Shown here: positions 47,015-55,011 of the stretch, one piece after another
How positions within the stretch are numbered: position 1 is the stretch's first letter
How the letters are laid out: every line of letters begins with the position of its first letter
Origin: Ruegeria marisrubri
GTDB lineage: Bacteria; Pseudomonadota; Alphaproteobacteria; Rhodobacterales; Rhodobacteraceae
DNA length: 64,000 nt
Assembly (NCBI RefSeq): GCF_001507595.1
Contig: NZ_LQBQ01000012.1
Span: 558,001 to 622,000 of the forward strand
Reading direction: 5' to 3'
The notes under the pieces: generated by a model
The model's input: the letters and a program-made list of their open reading frames with translations, nothing else
Database searches by the model: none
Told to the model about the DNA's origin: nothing
Position numbers and translations under genes: made by a program

Positions 47015-47038
47015 CCCTACACCCCGAAAGGTGTAGGG
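47015..47038 (-). terminator. hairpin after the DUF2852 gene
   Basis: CCCTACACC pairs perfectly with GGTGTAGGG around a six-base loop. It begins 12 bases past the DUF2852 stop and is followed by only a short T-run on the minus strand. Confidence 0.55.
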
Positions 47039-47049
47039 CAGAAGGCAAA

Positions 47050-47478
47050 TCAGGCTTTGCCGGTGTCGTCGTCCTGCGCCTCTTCGCGGTTGGCACGGGC
47101 GCGTTCTTCCATGAACTGGTCGAACTCGGCCTTGTCCTTGGCATCGCGCAGACGTTTGAGGAAGGCTTCGAAATCATGCTGTTCCCGTTCCAGCCGGGCC
47201 AGCGTGTCGGCCTTGTAGGCGTCGAACGCACTATTGCCCGAGGGCTTCATGGCGCTCATGTGGCTGTGCCAGGTTTTGCGGCGGCTGCAGGATTTTCCGA
47301 ACATGCGTTTGCTCCAGATCATGTAGGCGAGAAGGGCCAGGCCGATGGGCCAGAAAAAGACAAAGCCAAGGACCATTACGGCGATCCACGCGCCCTTGCC
47401 TTTGCTGTCAAGCCATGCCTCTGCGCGGTAGAGCCATCCGGGGTGGGACGGCGCGGCGGGGTCGGACAATGCGGTCAT
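47050..47478 (-). CDS. DUF2852 membrane protein
   Basis: This 142-residue protein matches DUF2852, an alphaproteobacterial family of unknown role. One membrane helix (about 30-53, GAWIAVMVLGFVFFWPIGLA) is followed by a cysteine-containing basic segment and a long charged helix (about 85-142). The start is preceded by GGAGG. Immediately upstream are two 20-base operator-like arms in inverted order (47496-47572). These suggest tight regulation of this gene. Confidence 0.85.
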   Translation of the reverse strand: MTALSDPAAPSHPGWLYRAEAWLDSKGKGAWIAVMVLGFVFFWPIGLALLAYMIWSKRMFGKSCSRRKTWHSHMSAMKPSGNSAFDAYKADTLARLEREQHDFEAFLKRLRDAKDKAEFDQFMEERARANREEAQDDDTGKA

Positions 47479-47495
47479 TTGGTGCCTCCAGGTAG

Positions 47496-47572
47496 ATGTA
47501 AATCCTTTTCACATTACAGTAGATGGGGTGTGGCGAGGCAGTTGCAAGGGGCAATGTGAAAAAGATTTACAT
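47496..47572. promoter_or_regulatory. inverted pair of operator-like arms upstream of the DUF2852 gene
   Basis: The arms at 47496-47515 and 47553-47572 match in inverted order at 19 of 20 bases, with 37 bases between. Each arm is itself close to a dyad, TGTAAA-N5-TTCACA. The left arm is 17 bases before the start codon. It could be two repressor sites across a promoter, or a long leader hairpin. Confidence 0.65.
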
Positions 47573-47642
47573 TCGGGCCGCATCGATCCGGTCGGCCGAC
47601 ACGTTGCCAAGCCACGCGGCCCGCCGGCCAAGACTGCTCGGA

Positions 47643-47864
47643 TCAGGTAAAACCCTCACCGCCGCAGGTCGAACAGCGGATCGTCTTGATGCCGAAACAG
47701 CCGTCGCATCGTTCGAACTGCGGGTTGCCGTAGACGTCCTTGCGCTTCATCACCTTGCCAGCACCGCCGCAGATCTGGCACGGCGCCCGGCCTGATCCGT
47801 GGCACCGATGGCATCGCCGCTTGGCATGGGGCTGCGGACTGTTTCTTGGAGAGGGTCTCTTCAT
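47643..47864 (-). CDS. 73-residue DnaJ-type zinc-finger protein
   Basis: This miniprotein has a basic N-terminus (PSPRNSPQPHAKRR) and four C-x2-C motifs: CHRCHGSG, CQICGGAG, CDGCFGIK and CSTCGGEG. This is the layout of the DnaJ central zinc domain, which holds two zinc ions, but there is no J domain or substrate domain. It may therefore act as a stand-alone thiol/zinc or protein-binding module, as in DnaJ-type zinc-finger miniproteins such as anti-TRAP or BSD2-like proteins. This is inference. No neighbour suggests a partner. Confidence 0.72.
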   Translation of the reverse strand: MKRPSPRNSPQPHAKRRCHRCHGSGRAPCQICGGAGKVMKRKDVYGNPQFERCDGCFGIKTIRCSTCGGEGFT

Positions 47865-48314
47865 GCGTCAGCGTGGTCAATTCCAAAGCTACGGAGAATA
47901 CGCCGTCCAACAGAGCACAAGTGGCCGCTCTTGTCACCGTTTCCGAATCCGGCCCGTGCGGATTGCATGATGTGAGCGACCAGAGTGGTCACTCCGACAT
48001 CGGTCGGTTTCGCGCCCGGGTTGTTCCGCGAAAGCAAGGCGAGGCTGTGAGGCACGCCACCACTACGGGGAATCCCTAATTTCTCGTCCCTGTTGAATTC
48101 GGTAAGCTGGTAATAGGCAACAAGGTGATTTTGAACAGGCAATTGACCCCTTTGAGAGGCCGGCATCCCCCCCTCGGGCCGGCCTCTCGCATTTTCCTTT
48201 GGCCAGAAATGGGACATCCGCATCCTCTGTCGGCGCTGGTTTCATCTCAAGCGCCTTGAATAGCCACGGCCCCTGCGGCACAAACTAGCAATGTCTGGTA
48301 AGTCTCGAGGGTGA
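47865..48314. other. 450-base region without a supported protein gene
   Basis: The most notable item is a strong orphan hairpin at 48154-48188 on the plus strand. A small dyad (GACCA-GAG-TGGTC, 47979-47991) also lies here. Open frames in the region have no recognisable product. A small RNA is the best explanation for the hairpin. Confidence 0.6.
48154..48200 (+). ncRNA. candidate small RNA 3' end with strong terminator
   Basis: GAGAGGCCGGC pairs perfectly with GCCGGCCTCTC (11 bases) around a loop holding seven C residues in a row, then GCATTTTCCTTT. On the plus strand no protein gene precedes it for about 290 bases or more, so it looks like the terminator of an RNA whose 5' end I cannot place. 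C-rich loops that bind ribosome sites are known in alphaproteobacterial small RNAs. Only the hairpin itself is seen directly. Confidence 0.4.
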
Positions 48315-48698
48315 GTGACACCGGTGAAGCGCGTATCGTCGAATATCCTGGCCTTGTTCGACCGTTTCGGGCTTGTCCTTACCCTGGCACTCATGGTGCT
48401 GATCACGGCCGCGAGCCTGTTGCCGAAAGAAAGCGCCGCTGGTCCGGGCGCTGTGGACAAGCCCATGCACGTCATCGCTTATGCGGTCGCGGTTCTGCCT
48501 GCGGCCGTGGTGCCATCGGGGCCGGTGCTCTGGCTGGCCGCTTGGGTTGTCGCCTGGGGCGGTGCGATCGAATTGCTGCAACCCTTGGTCGGCCGCAGCA
48601 TGAAGCTCAGCGACATGGCTGCGAACGCGGTCGGAGTGCTGGTCGGGTTGCTGGTCGCTTTCCTCGTTCAGCGTCTGTTGAACAGGATGTCCGAGTGA
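48315..48698 (+). CDS. VanZ-like family membrane protein
   Basis: This 127-residue protein has about four hydrophobic spans and the VanZ-like layout, with the conserved GAVDKPMHVIAYAVAV near residues 44-59 and ELLQPLVGRSMKLSDMAANAVG near 86-107, including the acidic and Lys residues of the family. VanZ-like proteins are small membrane proteins with no settled role, one being linked to teicoplanin tolerance. It starts with GTG after GAGG. It is convergent with the YbaK gene and has no operon partner. Confidence 0.86.
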   Translation: MTPVKRVSSNILALFDRFGLVLTLALMVLITAASLLPKESAAGPGAVDKPMHVIAYAVAVLPAAVVPSGPVLWLAAWVVAWGGAIELLQPLVGRSMKLSDMAANAVGVLVGLLVAFLVQRLLNRMSE

Positions 48699-48730
48699 CC
48701 GCAGGCATCTGGCGAACGGCGTGGTTCGGG

Positions 48731-49198
48731 CTATTCGGTAAAGTCCGCCTCTGTGGCGCCGCACAATTCCGCCAGGTCAACCGGAGAGATCGCAAAGACA
48801 TGCCTGGGCGTTCCGGCCGCCGCCCAGACGGTTGCAAACGCCGTCAGGCGCGGGTCGAGAAAGGCGCGCACGGGCGACAGGTGTCCGACCGGAGCCACAC
48901 CGCCGATCGCGAAGCCGGTCTGCGCGCGCACCAGTTCGGCGTCGGCCTTGCCCAACGGCTCGCCGGCAGCGACTGCGGCCTTTTCGGCGCTGACCCGGTT
49001 GCCGCCAGCAGTCAGAAACAGGATTGACTTGCCGGATCGCTCGCCCCGGAAAATGATCGACTTGGCGATCTGGTCCACCTCGCAGCCCACGGCAGCAGCT
49101 GCGTCCCGAGCCGTTCGCGCGTTGTCGGTCTCGCGAATCTCGATCTTCAGCCCCGCCTGTTCCAAGGCATTGCGGACGCGCTTCAGGCTCTTGCTCAT
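48731..49198 (-). CDS. YbaK/EbsC-family aminoacyl-tRNA deacylase
   Basis: This 155-residue cytosolic protein belongs to the YbaK/ProX trans-editing domain family, which removes wrongly attached amino acids from tRNA (often Cys- or Ala-tRNA-Pro). Typical blocks are VDQIAKSIIFRG near residues 41-52, with the conserved Lys, and TGFAIGGVAPVGH near 93-105. The exact tRNA it edits cannot be read. It is divergent from glnE with 133 bases between and convergent with VanZ. Confidence 0.9.
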   Translation of the reverse strand: MSKSLKRVRNALEQAGLKIEIRETDNARTARDAAAAVGCEVDQIAKSIIFRGERSGKSILFLTAGGNRVSAEKAAVAAGEPLGKADAELVRAQTGFAIGGVAPVGHLSPVRAFLDPRLTAFATVWAAAGTPRHVFAISPVDLAELCGATEADFTE

Positions 49199-49331
49199 TG
49201 TCCGATCCGTTTCGTTGCCAGGCGATGATGTGGAAAGCTATTCGGGGCCGCCAGAGGGCGCAACGCCTGTTGCGCAATTGCGGAACGATGCCCCATTGAC
49301 CTTGCCGACTTCCGATGCACACCCTGCGCCC

Positions 49332-52127
49332 ATGACAGCATCTCTTGCCATCACCCGCTTGCCGCGCCCTTTCGATCCGTCTCTTGGAGCGGAAACCCGC
49401 GCCTCGGTGCCTGACCTGACGCCCGAGCAGGGCGAACTGATCGCGGGCACCGCGGGGTCCAGCCCCTATCTGAAGGGGCTGATCGAACAGGAGGCTGATT
49501 GGCTTGCTCCTGCCTTGTCGGACCCGGATGCCGCTCTGGGCGGGATCATGCAGGACGCCCGAGGATTGGCGCCCGACCAGTTGAAACCGGGGCTGCGGCT
49601 GGCCAAGCGGAGGCTGGCCCTGCTGACGGCGCTGGCGGATCTTTCGGGGGCATGGCCGCTGGAAAAGGTGACGTCGGTGCTGACCGATTTCGGGGCACTG
49701 GCCGCCGACCTCGCGGCAAAGGCCGAGATCGCGGCGCTGATCCGCCGCAAGAAGCTGCCGGGAATGACCGAAGATGACGTCGAGACCGCCGGCGGGATGG
49801 TGATCCTGGCGATGGGCAAGATGGGCGCACACGAGCTGAACTACAGCTCGGATATCGACCTGATCGTGCTGTTCGACGAAACCCGATTCGACCCGGATGA
49901 TTTCTACGAGGCGCGGCAGGGCATGGTGCGCGCCACGCGGAATTTCTGCGCCACGCTCAGCGACAAGACGGCGGATGGCTACGTGTTCCGCACCGATCTG
50001 CGGCTGCGTCCCGACCCTGCGGTGACGCCGGTCTGCATGGCGATGGAGGCCGCCGAACGGTACTACGAAAGCCTTGGCCGTACATGGGAACGCGCCGCCT
50101 ATATCAAGGCGCGGCCCTGCGCCGGGGACATCGCCGCCGGACAGCGGTTCCTGGACACGTTGCGCCCCTTCGTCTGGCGCAGGCATCTGGATTTCGCCGC
50201 CATTCAGGATGCCCACGACATGCGCCTGCGCATTCGCGAGAGCAAGGGCACGGGGGGTGCGCTTTCGATCCCGGGGCATGATATGAAGCTGGGGCAGGGT
50301 GGCATCCGCGAGATCGAGTTCTTTACCCAGACCCGCCAGTTGATCGCCGGCGGGCGCGACCCCGATCTGCGCGTGCGCGGCACGGTCGAGGGGCTGGCCG
50401 CGCTGGCCTCCAAGGGCTGGGTGCCGCAGGACGTGACCGACAGGCTGACTGACCATTACCGCGCCCATCGCGAGGTCGAACACCGCATCCAGATGGTTCA
50501 TGACGCGCAGACCCACAAGGTTCCGCAGTCGCCCGACGGGATCGAGCGAGTGGCGTGCCTCATGGGGATTGGCGCCGACGAGTTGACGGCGGACCTGACC
50601 CGTCGGCTGACCGAGGTTCACGAACTGACCGAAGGGTTCTTCGCCCCCGGACCGGGCCCGGCCCCGGCGCCAGTGGAAGAGGTCGAGTTCGACGCCAGCG
50701 TACTGGCCCGCTGGCCGACCTATCCGGCCCTGCGCTCGCAACGCGGGGCGCGGATCTTCGAACGCCTCAAGCCCGAGCTGCTGTCGCGTCTGGCCAAGAC
50801 CGCCAAGCCCGAAGAGGCTCTGGTGGCGCTCGACGGCTTCCTTGCCGGGTTGCCGGCGGGCGTTCAGTTGTTCTCCCTGTTCGAGGCCAACCCGCAGCTG
50901 ATCGACCTGCTCGTGGATATCGTCGGCACCTCTCATTCCCTGGCCACGCACCTGTCGCGCAATGCTTCGGTTTTCGACGCCGTGATTGGCGGCGGGTTCT
51001 TCTCGGAATGGCCCGGCCGCGAGGCGCTGCAGGCCGAACTGGCCGACAGGCTGGCCGAGGAGGACGACTATGAAACCCAACTCGACATGGCGCGGCGCTG
51101 GTGCAAGGAATGGCACTTCCGCGTAGGCGTCCATCACCTGCGCGGCCTGATCGACGGAGCCACCGCCGGGCGGCAATACGCCGAACTGGCCGGCGCGGTC
51201 ATCGCGGCGATCCTGCCTTGCGTGACGGCGCAGTTCGCCCGTAAGCACGGCCCAGCCCCCGGGCGCGGGGCGGCGGTTCTGGGGATGGGCTCGCTGGGGG
51301 CCGGGCGGATCAACTCGCAATCCGATCTGGACTTGATCGTGATCTACGACCCCGAGGGGCAGGACATGTCGGACGGCCCGAAACCGCTGCCCTCCCGGGC
51401 CTACTACGCGCGCCTGACGCAGGCCCTGATCACCGCCCTCTCGGCGCCGATGTCGCAGGGGCGGCTCTACGAGGTGGACATGCGCCTGCGCCCCTCGGGC
51501 AATCAGGGGCCGGTGGCGACCAGCTGGGCCAGCTTCACCCATTACCAGCAGGAGCAGGCCTGGGTGTGGGAGCACCTGGCCCTGACCCGTGCGCGCGTGG
51601 TGGCAGGCGACCCGGGGCTTGGTGCGGATATCGAGGCGTTCCGCGCCGAATTCCTGTCCCGCCCCCGCGACAAGCAGAGGGTGCTGCGCGAGGTGGCCGA
51701 GATGCGTGCCCGTCTGGCCGCCGCCAAATCACCTGCGGGCGTCTGGGATGCCAAGACGGGTCCCGGCCGGTTGCTGGATATCGAACTCATGGCCGAAACC
51801 GGCGCCCTGCTGGCCGGCCGCCCCGAGCGCGACGTCCACTCGGGGCTGGACGGCGCGGTCGCTGCCGGGCTTTTCGATGTCGCAGACGCCCAGACGCTGA
51901 AGGATTGCCATGACCTATGCTGGTCGGTGCAGACCGCGGCGCGATTGCTGTCAGGTGAGGCTATTCGTGGGGACGAACTGGGCGAGGGCGGCGCGGCCTT
52001 CCTGTGTCGCACCACAGGGTTCGAAACGATCGGCTCGCTACAGGCCGCGCTGGAGAAAAGCTATGCCGCTGCCGAGGCGCTGATCGGCGCGGTGGTCGGA
52101 GAAGAGGGTGATGGTGCGCAGCAATGA
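49332..52127 (+). CDS. glnE: bifunctional glutamine synthetase adenylyltransferase/deadenylylase
   Basis: This 931-residue enzyme adds or removes AMP on glutamine synthetase in response to PII, tuning nitrogen assimilation. Two nucleotidyltransferase domains are visible: the N-terminal (deadenylylase) domain with MGKMGAHELNYSSDIDLIVLFDE near residues 159-181, and the C-terminal (adenylylase) domain with LGMGSLGAGRINSQSDLDLIVIYDPE near 651-676. Each is followed by a helical domain. The ATG at 49332 is chosen because the upstream frame has no family similarity. A small gene starts 17 bases before the stop. Confidence 0.97.
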   Translation: MTASLAITRLPRPFDPSLGAETRASVPDLTPEQGELIAGTAGSSPYLKGLIEQEADWLAPALSDPDAALGGIMQDARGLAPDQLKPGLRLAKRRLALLTALADLSGAWPLEKVTSVLTDFGALAADLAAKAEIAALIRRKKLPGMTEDDVETAGGMVILAMGKMGAHELNYSSDIDLIVLFDETRFDPDDFYEARQGMVRATRNFCATLSDKTADGYVFRTDLRLRPDPAVTPVCMAMEAAERYYESLGRTWERAAYIKARPCAGDIAAGQRFLDTLRPFVWRRHLDFAAIQDAHDMRLRIRESKGTGGALSIPGHDMKLGQGGIREIEFFTQTRQLIAGGRDPDLRVRGTVEGLAALASKGWVPQDVTDRLTDHYRAHREVEHRIQMVHDAQTHKVPQSPDGIERVACLMGIGADELTADLTRRLTEVHELTEGFFAPGPGPAPAPVEEVEFDASVLARWPTYPALRSQRGARIFERLKPELLSRLAKTAKPEEALVALDGFLAGLPAGVQLFSLFEANPQLIDLLVDIVGTSHSLATHLSRNASVFDAVIGGGFFSEWPGREALQAELADRLAEEDDYETQLDMARRWCKEWHFRVGVHHLRGLIDGATAGRQYAELAGAVIAAILPCVTAQFARKHGPAPGRGAAVLGMGSLGAGRINSQSDLDLIVIYDPEGQDMSDGPKPLPSRAYYARLTQALITALSAPMSQGRLYEVDMRLRPSGNQGPVATSWASFTHYQQEQAWVWEHLALTRARVVAGDPGLGADIEAFRAEFLSRPRDKQRVLREVAEMRARLAAAKSPAGVWDAKTGPGRLLDIELMAETGALLAGRPERDVHSGLDGAVAAGLFDVADAQTLKDCHDLCWSVQTAARLLSGEAIRGDELGEGGAAFLCRTTGFETIGSLQAALEKSYAAAEALIGAVVGEEGDGAQQ

Positions 52128-52386
52128 TCCGAACGACCCCAAGGGGCTGATCCGCGAAGCCTATCGCATCGAGGGCATCGGCATGCCGGAATGCCGTAGC
52201 ATCTTCCTGGATTGGGCGCTCAGCCTGCCGGCGGGACAGGATCAGGCCGAGGCACTGCGCGCGCTCCACGCAACCTATGCGCCTGACGCACCGGAACATC
52301 CTATGACCGAAGTCCTGAATGCGGGGCTCGAGGCCGCGAAAGCCCCCCGGCGCCGCGGCGGCTGGAGATCTCGCCCGCGCGATTGA
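52111..52386 (+). CDS. 91-residue protein overlapping glnE, function unknown
   Basis: This small acidic protein (IREAYRIEGIGMPECRSIFLDWALSL start, basic Arg-rich tail) begins 17 bases before the glnE stop and is followed after 60 bases by the RlmI-like gene. The tight overlap suggests that it is translated with glnE. I do not recognise a named family. A helical fold with one Cys is all that is visible, and any link to nitrogen control is only from position. Confidence 0.7.
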   Translation: MVRSNDPNDPKGLIREAYRIEGIGMPECRSIFLDWALSLPAGQDQAEALRALHATYAPDAPEHPMTEVLNAGLEAAKAPRRRGGWRSRPRD

Positions 52387-52446
52387 GCGGGGCAGGGCGC
52401 ACGGCAGGGCTTTCCCCGGCCACGCAACCGGATTATGAGGGCGGCC

Positions 52447-53658
52447 ATGACAGCGCCCAGTTCTACCCCCGATCGCCCTCGTGTCCGGCTGAAACCCAAG
52501 GCGAACGCCCGCGTCCTGCGCCACGGGTTCCCGTGGGTCTATGCCAATGACATCGTAACCGACCGCCGCACCCGCAAGATCGCACCGGGATCACTGGCGG
52601 TGCTCGAGGATGACAAGCGCAGCCCTCTCGGGCTGGTCGCGGTCAATCCGAACTCCAAGATCATGTGCCGGATGCTCGATCGAGACCCGGCCTCGGACCT
52701 GACACCGGAATGGTTCGAAACCCGTCTTGGCCGCGCGCTCGAACTGCGCGAACGCTTGTTCGATGCGCCCTATTACCGCCTGATCCATGCCGAGGCCGAC
52801 GGTTTCCCGGGCGTCATCATCGACCGCTTCGGCGACGCCAGCGTGATCCAGCCCAACGCGGCCTGGGCCGAGGCGCACCTGGACACCCTGACCGACGCTC
52901 TGGTCAAGGTCACAGGCGTGTCCTGCGTGCTCAAGAATGCCTCGGGCCGGACGCGCACGCTGGAAGGGCTGGACGACCGGAATGCAACCCTGCGTGGGCA
53001 AGCGCCCGCCGCGCCGCTGCCGGTGCCGATGAACGGCGCCACCTACATGGCCGACCTGACCGGCGGGCAAAAGACCGGGCTTTTCTATGACCAGCGCCCC
53101 AATCACGCCTTCGCCGCGCGTCTGGTGCATCCCGAGGCGCAGGTGCTGGATGTTTTCAGCCATGTGGGCGGCTTTGCGCTGGCCATGCTTGCCGGCGGTG
53201 CCGCCAGCGCCCTGTCAGTCGATGGCTCGGCCGCGGCTCTGGAACTCGCACAGAAAGGGGCCGAAGCATCGGGCGTCGGCGACAGGTTCGCGACGCGTCA
53301 GGGTGACGCCTTCGAGGTTCTCACCGCGCTGGGGCAGGAGGGCGCCACCTTTGATGTGGTGATCTGCGACCCGCCCGCCTTCGCGCCCTCGAAACAGGCG
53401 CTTGATGCCGGCCTGCGCGCCTACGAGCGCGTCGCGCGCCTGGCTGCGCCCTTGGTCAAGCCCGGCGGGTATCTGGGCCTGTGCTCCTGTTCGCACGCCG
53501 CCGACCTGGGCCGGTTCCGCGAGGCGTCGTCCCGTGGCATCGGACGGGCAGGGCGGCAGGCCCAGCTGATCCATACGGGCTTTGCCGGGCCCGACCACCC
53601 GCAGCTGCCACAACTGGCCGAGAGCGGCTATCTTAAGGCCGTGTTCTTCCGGTTGTGA
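52447..53658 (+). CDS. class I rRNA (cytosine) methyltransferase, RlmI-like
   Basis: This 403-residue S-adenosylmethionine enzyme resembles RlmI, which makes m5C1962 in 23S rRNA. The N-terminal PUA domain covers about 10-85 (LKPKANARVLRHGFPWVYAND), a central EEHEE-like domain about 90-190, and the Rossmann methyltransferase domain about 195-400 with GLFYDQRPNH, LDVFSHVGGFALAML and the CDPPAF motif. A normal RlmI has Cys residues near the target site (CSCSH is seen near 344-348). ATG 52447 follows GAGGGCGG; ATG 52435 is in frame. The PIN gene begins inside its stop. Confidence 0.9.
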   Translation: MTAPSSTPDRPRVRLKPKANARVLRHGFPWVYANDIVTDRRTRKIAPGSLAVLEDDKRSPLGLVAVNPNSKIMCRMLDRDPASDLTPEWFETRLGRALELRERLFDAPYYRLIHAEADGFPGVIIDRFGDASVIQPNAAWAEAHLDTLTDALVKVTGVSCVLKNASGRTRTLEGLDDRNATLRGQAPAAPLPVPMNGATYMADLTGGQKTGLFYDQRPNHAFAARLVHPEAQVLDVFSHVGGFALAMLAGGAASALSVDGSAAALELAQKGAEASGVGDRFATRQGDAFEVLTALGQEGATFDVVICDPPAFAPSKQALDAGLRAYERVARLAAPLVKPGGYLGLCSCSHAADLGRFREASSRGIGRAGRQAQLIHTGFAGPDHPQLPQLAESGYLKAVFFRL

Positions 53659-54197
53659 GGGCGGTTCTCGACACCTGCGTCATCTACCCGACGGTGATGC
53701 GAGAAATGCTGCTGGGCGCGGCCGAGCTGGGCCATTTCACGCCGCTGTGGTCGTCACGCATCCTCGGCGAATGGGCGCGCGCGGCCCGCAAACTCGGTCC
53801 GGAAGGCGAGGCGCAGGCCGAGGCGGAAATCGCCCTGACCCGCGCCAAATGGCCCAAGGCCGAACTTGAGCCTGCTCCCGGTCTGGAACGCCGCCTGTGG
53901 CTGCCCGACGCGGCTGACATTCACGTTCTGGCCGTCGCGATCGCCGGATCGGCCGACGCGATCATCACGGTGAACGCCAGGGATTTCCCCAAGCACATTC
54001 TGGCCGAAGAGGGGCTGGCGCGCCTCGACCCGGACAGCCTGCTGCACGGCTTCTGGGCCAAAGACCCGGAAGGCATCAGGGCCGTTGCAGAACGGGTACT
54101 CTCCGAGGCGAACCGTCTGTCCGGAGATCAATGGAGCATGCGCGGGCTGATGAAAAAAGCCCGTCTGCCGCGCCTCGGCAAAGCCTTGGAGAGATAG
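53655..54197 (+). CDS. PIN domain protein (putative ribonuclease)
   Basis: This 180-residue protein has a PIN fold of the PIN_3 type: Asp6 (VLDTCVIYPT), Glu39 (LGEWARA), Asp88 (ADIHVLAVA) and Asp110 (VNARDFP) form the expected metal-binding acid set. Such proteins are often VapC-type toxins, but no antitoxin gene is adjacent. The gene starts with GTG overlapping the stop of the methyltransferase gene, so it is probably translationally coupled and may serve RNA processing rather than toxin-antitoxin. A longer C-terminal tail (about 135-180) is not part of the core PIN fold. Confidence 0.85.
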   Translation: MRAVLDTCVIYPTVMREMLLGAAELGHFTPLWSSRILGEWARAARKLGPEGEAQAEAEIALTRAKWPKAELEPAPGLERRLWLPDAADIHVLAVAIAGSADAIITVNARDFPKHILAEEGLARLDPDSLLHGFWAKDPEGIRAVAERVLSEANRLSGDQWSMRGLMKKARLPRLGKALER

Positions 54198-54202
54198 CCC
54201 TC

Positions 54203-54252
54203 TTCATCTTTTCTCAAATACTCCGGGGAGCGCGAGGGGCAGGCCCCTCGCA
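54203..54252. repeat. third copy of the intergenic palindromic repeat
   Basis: CTTCATCT, then CAAATACTCCGG and AGCGCGAGG with a GCGAGGGGC/GCCCCTCGC hairpin, matches the unit at 15747-15791. It again lies between convergent genes (PIN and M48), so it may act as a two-way terminator. Confidence 0.7.
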
Positions 54253-54260
54253 TCCTCACG

Positions 54261-54947
54261 TCAACCCCGCTCCCAACGCCGTTCCAACGCCTCCAGCGCC
54301 TCAATCCGCTCCTGCGTCTTTGGATGGCTCATCAACCACGCCGGCACCACTCCCGCGCGCTGCTGTGTCAGCCCTTCCAGTTTGCGGAACAGCGACTTCT
54401 GCGGCGCCACCCCGATCCCGGCCTTGGTCAGCAAGGCTGCGGCGTATGCGTCGGCCTCGTATTCATCCGTCCGCGACAGGCGCGAGGCCAACAGGGCCGT
54501 CAACCCGTTTGCGATCCACACGCCGATCAGTGGAACGAAACGGTTCAACAGGATGATCAGCGCCGTGCGCAACGCGTTCTGGCCGGAAAAGTCGATCATC
54601 CGCCGTCGCGCATGCCCCAGCGCCACATGGCCCAGTTCGTGCGCGATGACCGAGGCCATTTCCTCGGCCGTGACTTCCCCGTTCCGGAACTTGCGGTAAA
54701 AGCCGCGGGTGATGAAGATCCGCCCGTCCGGGGCCGCCAGCCCGTTCACCGGGTCGATCTCGTAGATGAAGACCGGGATCCGCGCCAGATCCAGCGCGGC
54801 GGCCAGTCGGTCAGTGATCTGTTTGAGTTGCGGATCGGCCAGTTCAGTGGATCGCGCGTCCAGTTCCCGATTGGTGCGCCATACGGAAATTCGGTACATC
54901 ACCAGCGCGTAGAGAAGCGCCAGCAGGATCGGTGTCAGTCTGAGCAT
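54261..54947 (-). CDS. M48 family metalloprotease, membrane-anchored
   Basis: This 228-residue protease has an N-terminal membrane helix (about 5-22) and an M48 core with HELGH (His103, Glu104, His107) and a later glutamate in RTDEYEADAYAAALL near residue 167. It lacks the TPR domain of the larger M48 protein in this window. A hydrophobic stretch near 125-152 may also insert in the membrane. HtpX/Oma1-like quality-control roles fit the family. It starts 64 bases after the DUF3604 stop on the same strand. Confidence 0.9.
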   Translation of the reverse strand: MLRLTPILLALLYALVMYRISVWRTNRELDARSTELADPQLKQITDRLAAALDLARIPVFIYEIDPVNGLAAPDGRIFITRGFYRKFRNGEVTAEEMASVIAHELGHVALGHARRRMIDFSGQNALRTALIILLNRFVPLIGVWIANGLTALLASRLSRTDEYEADAYAAALLTKAGIGVAPQKSLFRKLEGLTQQRAGVVPAWLMSHPKTQERIEALEALERRWERG

Positions 54948-55011
54948 GCCTCAGATATGGACCGGGGCCGGGGCAGAGGCAAGGGTACTCCGCTCCGGCG
55001 AGAACATCCCA

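Noticed and set aside
47861..48223. A 120-codon frame on the minus strand in the gap before VanZ
   Set aside because: It crosses the strong hairpin at 48154-48188, and the translation has no family signal or membrane pattern.
48777..51575. A 932-codon open frame on the minus strand
   Set aside because: It lies opposite glnE, which has full domain motifs. The translation is low-complexity and Arg/Gln/His-rich without any family signal, as expected of a GC-rich shadow frame.
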